Assembly (NCBI RefSeq): GCF_016065055.1
Contig: NZ_CP065856.1
Coordinates: forward strand, 4,029,836-4,093,835
From: Halosimplex litoreum
GTDB lineage: Archaea > Halobacteriota > Halobacteria > Halobacteriales > Haloarculaceae
Direction: 5' to 3'
Length of the DNA stretch: 64,000 bases
Of the stretch, positions 62,060 through 64,000 are shown piece after piece (position 1 is the stretch's first letter; the number at the start of each line of letters is the position of its first letter). Under the pieces are notes generated by a model. The model was not told the DNA's origin and made no database searches. It saw nothing but the letters and a program-made list of their open reading frames with translations. Position numbers and translations under genes: made by a program.

Positions 62060-63247
62060 ATGGACGACTCCGACTCGTCGCGGCGGCGATTCCTCGCGGT
62101 CTGCGGGACGGCGCTGTCGGCGGGCGTCGCCGGCTGTTCCGGCTCGATCTTCGGCGGAGAGACCGAGGACACGACGCCGGTCGATCCCCAGCCGTCGACG
62201 CCCGTTCCGGACGCCGAAGGCGACGGCGGCCCGGGCGGTTCGGACGGCGCCGCCGGCGACTTCGAGCAGTTCGACCAGTCCGACCAGTCCGACCAGTCCG
62301 ACGCGGCGACCTACACCGACGTGTACCGGTCGACCGCTCCGTCGGTCGCGCAGATCCAGGTGTACACCGGCGCGCCCGGCCCCTCGCAGGGGACCGGCTT
62401 CGTCTACAGCGACGGCCACGTCGTCACGAACCAGCACGTCGTCGAGGGCGCAGAGACGATCTTCCTGCGGTTCAGCGAGGGCGGCTGGCTCGGCGCGGCC
62501 GTCGAAGGGACGGACGTGTACAGCGACCTCGCGGTCCTCTCCGTCGAAGGACTCCCCGAGAGCGCCGAGCCGCTGGCGCTCCGGGAGTCCGACCCCGACG
62601 TGGGAACGGAGGTCATCGCGATCGGCAACCCGTTCGGCTTCTCCGGGTCGGTCTCCTCGGGCATCGTCAGCGGCCTCAACCGGACGCTCCCGGCGCCGAA
62701 CGACTTCTCCATCCCCGACGCGATCCAGACCGACGCGCCGGTCAACCCCGGCAACTCCGGCGGGCCGCTGGTCACGCTCGACGGCTCGGTGGCGGGCGTC
62801 ATCAACTCCGGCGGCGGCAACGACATCGGCTTCGGCATCTCCGCGCCGCTCACGCGCAGAGTGATCCCCGCACTGCTCGAAGACGGGGAGTTCGAACACG
62901 CCTACATGGGCGTCCGCCTCCAGACGGTCGGCCCGCTGCACGCCGAGGCCAACGACGTGGACGAACGCGTCGGCGTCTACATCGCCGTCGTCCGCGACGG
63001 CGGCCCGTCAGAGGGCGTCCTACAGGGTTCGACCGGCGAGACGACCGTCGCTGGGCAGTCCGGCGTCGAGACCGGCGGCGATATCGTCGTCTCGATGGGC
63101 GGCACACCGGTCCCGACCAGGGAAGCGCTCGCCAGCTACCTCGCGCTGGAGACCAGTCCCGGCGACACCATCGACGTGACCGTCCTTCGCGACGGAGAGG
63201 AACGGACGGTCGAACTCACCCTCGGATCGCGACCCGACCCGGTCTGA
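62060..63247 (+). CDS. HtrA/DegP-like Tat lipoprotein serine protease
   Basis: A 395-residue exported protease. The signal carries twin arginines (SRRRFLAVCG) and a lipobox VAGC near residue 26. An acidic linker with DQS repeats follows. The trypsin-like triad is His in VVTNQHVVEG, Asp in YSDLAVLS and Ser in PGNSGGPL. A PDZ domain near residues 285-390 ends it (MGVRLQTVGP, TIDVTVLRDG). It should degrade or refold damaged surface proteins. It is downstream of the serine-hydrolase gene on the same strand with a 77-bp gap. Confidence 0.9.
   Translation: MDDSDSSRRRFLAVCGTALSAGVAGCSGSIFGGETEDTTPVDPQPSTPVPDAEGDGGPGGSDGAAGDFEQFDQSDQSDQSDAATYTDVYRSTAPSVAQIQVYTGAPGPSQGTGFVYSDGHVVTNQHVVEGAETIFLRFSEGGWLGAAVEGTDVYSDLAVLSVEGLPESAEPLALRESDPDVGTEVIAIGNPFGFSGSVSSGIVSGLNRTLPAPNDFSIPDAIQTDAPVNPGNSGGPLVTLDGSVAGVINSGGGNDIGFGISAPLTRRVIPALLEDGEFEHAYMGVRLQTVGPLHAEANDVDERVGVYIAVVRDGGPSEGVLQGSTGETTVAGQSGVETGGDIVVSMGGTPVPTREALASYLALETSPGDTIDVTVLRDGEERTVELTLGSRPDPV
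62273..62299. repeat. 9-bp tandem repeat inside the HtrA linker
   Basis: Three copies of GACCAGTCC encode successive Asp-Gln-Ser units in the disordered region between the lipobox and the protease domain. The repeat could expand or contract by slippage without breaking the frame. Confidence 0.6.
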
Positions 63248-63317
63248 TCGGTCGGGAATCGACAGTAGGGCCGCCGCTGTGCGGTCGGTCTTCGCGTCTG
63301 ATCCGCGGTGAGACGTC

Positions 63318-64000
63318 TCAGTCCAGCCGCTCGGCCGCGTCCCGTTCGACGAGCGGCCCGGCGTTGGCCTCGGGCAGCGTCACCACGTCCTCGGCGGTGA
63401 GGTCGTACGAGCGGTCGTCGACGCCGAAGATCTCGCCCACGTCGCTCGTGATCTTCACCGTCGCGCGGTCGACGGACGGCTCCGCGTCCGGCTCCGGCTC
63501 GTCGGCCGAAGCTGGCGCCGGCCCGGAGCCGCTCCCCGGATCGACGGCGGTGGACCCGCCGTCGGCCTGTGGCGGCCGGTCGCGGGGGTCGTCGTCCGGT
63601 GATCGATCGCCGGAGGTCTGTCCCTCCGAGCCGACCGACTCGGCCGTCTCCGAACCGTTCCCCATCAGGTCGGCCGCGTCGACCCCGGACGCTTCCGGGG
63701 GCGTGTCGGGCGGCGGACTCGGCGCCGAGTCGTCCGCGGGCGTGTCCGTCGGGGGCGCGTCCGGCGGCGCCGTCCCGGGGGCGTCACCCAGTTCGTCGGG
63801 GTCGGTCGGCATGTCGCGTCGGTCGCCGTCGGCGGGCGACGGTTCCCGGTCCGGATCCGCGGGCGAGGCGTCCGCGGCGCCGGCGTCGACTGCCGGGCCT
63901 GCGTCGGCCTGCTCGGCCGGGTCCCTTCCGACCGCGGGCTCCGGGGTGTCCACGTCGGCCGCGGCCGCCGCTGGATTCTCGCCGTCGATGACGGCCTCGA
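63318..64000 (-). CDS. GINS-type DNA replication subunit, C-terminal part
   Basis: The minus-strand frame is open from the right edge to the TGA at 63318, so 227 codons of a larger gene are visible. The last 46 residues (TVKITSDVGEIFGVDDRSYDLTAEDV, then LPEANAGPLVERDAAERL) match the small B domain of haloarchaeal GINS51-type protein, which helps activate the CMG replicative helicase. Before it is an unusually long Pro/Asp/Ala/Ser-rich disordered stretch. The helical A domain is beyond the edge. The internal GTG at 63953 is not a start. Confidence 0.78.
   Translation of the reverse strand, partial: EAVIDGENPAAAAADVDTPEPAVGRDPAEQADAGPAVDAGAADASPADPDREPSPADGDRRDMPTDPDELGDAPGTAPPDAPPTDTPADDSAPSPPPDTPPEASGVDAADLMGNGSETAESVGSEGQTSGDRSPDDDPRDRPPQADGGSTAVDPGSGSGPAPASADEPEPDAEPSVDRATVKITSDVGEIFGVDDRSYDLTAEDVVTLPEANAGPLVERDAAERLD

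Overview
The window is a high-GC chromosomal segment of a halophilic archaeon (class Halobacteria). The evidence is the strongly acidic proteome, Tat-type lipoprotein signals, the menaquinone, semi-phosphorylative sugar and haloarchaeal PCC/beta-ketothiolase genes, regulators of the GfcR, TrmB and Bat-HTH types, and many TATA boxes about 26-35 bp upstream of start codons, as expected for leaderless archaeal transcripts. It resembles the Haloarculaceae, but the genus cannot be fixed from the sequence alone.

Layout. (1) 1-10312: menaquinone synthesis, almost all on the minus strand: menF-menD, menB, then menA-menC-menE. RidA, a DUF6498-like membrane protein, a LOV-like PAS protein and a plus-strand J-domain membrane protein are interspersed. 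(2) 10566-19705: small regulators and housekeeping genes (RHH protein, UPF0058, alpha/beta hydrolase, TatA, peroxiredoxin, HD protein, MFS) around a tRNA-Arg(CCU). About 730 bp next to the tRNA is non-coding and full of palindromes and tRNA 3'-end copies. (3) 17564-23381: sugar-catabolism block with gfcR, a HAD phosphatase, a Gfo/Idh dehydrogenase, glucose dehydrogenase and trmB. (4) 23735-33246: an iron-uptake ABC operon (fbpA-fbpB-fbpC) continuing into an ArnT-like GT-C glycosyltransferase and a Tat lipoprotein. It is flanked by a GT2 glycosyltransferase and an RGP-type protein. DtxR/Idr-like palindromes lie in the promoters of fbpA and the RGP gene, with a weaker one at the GT2 gene. (5) 33539-37888: PhaB/FabG, propionyl-CoA carboxylase beta and small subunits, and a two-subunit thiolase, a set that fits polyhydroxyalkanoate precursor supply. 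(6) 37919-46736: S41 protease-like protein, a second Gfo/Idh enzyme, DpsA, and ADP-forming acetyl-CoA synthetase with its phosphotransacetylase-like partner. (7) 47028-51986: biotin operon bioB-bioU-(unknown)-bioF-bioD with no bioA. (8) 52055-64000: archaetidylserine synthase-like enzyme, regulators, threonine synthase, CNNM/CBS protein, thioredoxin, PRC-barrel protein, OsmC, UPF0173 hydrolase, a beta-lactamase-fold serine hydrolase, an HtrA-like protease and the C-terminal part of a GINS subunit cut by the right edge.

How they work together: biotin made by region 7 would charge the carboxylase of region 5 (its biotin-carrying alpha subunit is not here). TrmB and GfcR frame the glucose oxidation genes. 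The most unusual arrangement is region 4, where an iron-importer operon, its probable iron-responsive operators and three glycosyl-transfer genes are interleaved, suggesting iron-dependent glycoconjugate synthesis.
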